This document shows, piece by piece, positions 63,921 through 64,000 of a DNA stretch of 64,000 bases (position 1 is its first letter; every line of letters begins with the position of its first letter). Both the position numbers and the translations under genes were made by a program. The notes beneath the pieces were generated by a model. That model worked only from the letters and a program-made list of their open reading frames with translations, ran no database searches and was not told the DNA's origin. The stretch spans positions 62,001 through 126,000 of the forward strand of contig NZ_CP017921.1 of the NCBI RefSeq assembly GCF_001889405.1. The letters are read 5' to 3'. This DNA comes from Methanohalophilus halophilus. GTDB taxonomy: Archaea; Halobacteriota; Methanosarcinia; Methanosarcinales; Methanosarcinaceae.

Positions 63921-64000
63921 ATGGACAAAAAGAGTAATACAATAGCAATAATGAGGCCACACAATTACCTCGCAAAATCCCGTGAGATGGCACAATCCAT
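63921..64000 (+). CDS. hemD: Probable uroporphyrinogen-III synthase, 5' end only
   Basis: An ATG one base after the cobA stop opens a frame to the window's end (26 codons). The visible N-terminus (NTIAIMRPHNYLAKSREMAQ) fits the opening of HemD, where a short strand ending in RP is followed by a helix. Position directly after cobA supports this. Only the start is seen, so the assignment is tentative. Confidence 0.6.
   Translation, partial: MDKKSNTIAIMRPHNYLAKSREMAQS

Overview
The window looks like chromosome from a cytochrome-containing methanogenic archaeon of the Methanosarcinaceae. This rests on an mcrA gene at the left edge, archaeal lipid genes (CDP-archaeol synthase, geranylgeranyl reductase, HMG-CoA reductase), a System I cytochrome c maturation protein (CcmF), Hel308, an archaeal ATP-dependent ligase, an archaeal-type thymidylate synthase, and small families typical of Methanosarcinales (DUF1699, DUF3303). 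The McrA sequence and overall composition fit a Methanohalophilus/Methanolobus-like genus, but that is inference. Gene starts are mostly preceded by archaeal Shine-Dalgarno sequences (GGAGG, GGTGATC) and some by TATA boxes about 25 bases before a leaderless start.

Layout. 0-12 kb: the end of the mcr operon, proA-proB, a degenerate sensor kinase, a split CcmF, carS-pyrE, purD-argF, and a tRNA-Leu(CAG). 12-19 kb: small housekeeping and envelope genes (metallo-beta-lactamase fold hydrolase, MazG-like hydrolase, DUF3303, YjbQ, an encapsulated-ferritin-like protein, an ACT protein) and a large FAD/Fe-S oxidoreductase with a methionine-rich tail. 19.5-25.7 kb: a BtuFCD/Fec-type ABC transporter, a membrane histidine kinase and an FTR1 iron permease with DtxR-like operators. 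25.9-29.2 kb: an AT-rich accessory island with two converging gene sets. One encodes a tiny membrane peptide, a membrane-anchored PD-(D/E)XK nuclease-like protein and a lysine-rich tandem-repeat protein. The other encodes an unknown protein, an AN1 zinc-finger membrane protein and a rhomboid protease. 29.5-45 kb: core metabolism and repair (purB, FmdE-like, uvrA, superoxide reductase, AhpD-like, TatD, isocitrate dehydrogenase-like, a DRE-TIM citrate-synthase-like enzyme, thyA-aroA-geranylgeranyl reductase, htpX). 46-50 kb: an envelope/secreted-protein operon divergent from a membrane-tethered winged-helix protein. 50-64 kb: ACT-hom, DNA ligase, hmgA, trpB2, mscS, a bacterial-looking rimK, hel308, hisD, DUF1699, cobA and the start of hemD.

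Most promising for new biology: (1) the AT-rich island as a possible membrane-associated nuclease and regulated-proteolysis module; (2) three GTAC cores at exact 10-base spacing over the predicted start of trpB2 transcription; (3) a histidine kinase whose phosphoacceptor His is Lys and whose receiver domain is also degenerate; (4) the Met-rich tail of the oxidoreductase; (5) an E. coli-like RimK in a lineage without ribosomal protein bS6; (6) a 20-base tRNA 3'-end fragment and a pair of mutually exclusive hairpins in intergenic DNA. Coordinates and motifs were read by eye. Family names rest on recalled family knowledge and no database search was run.
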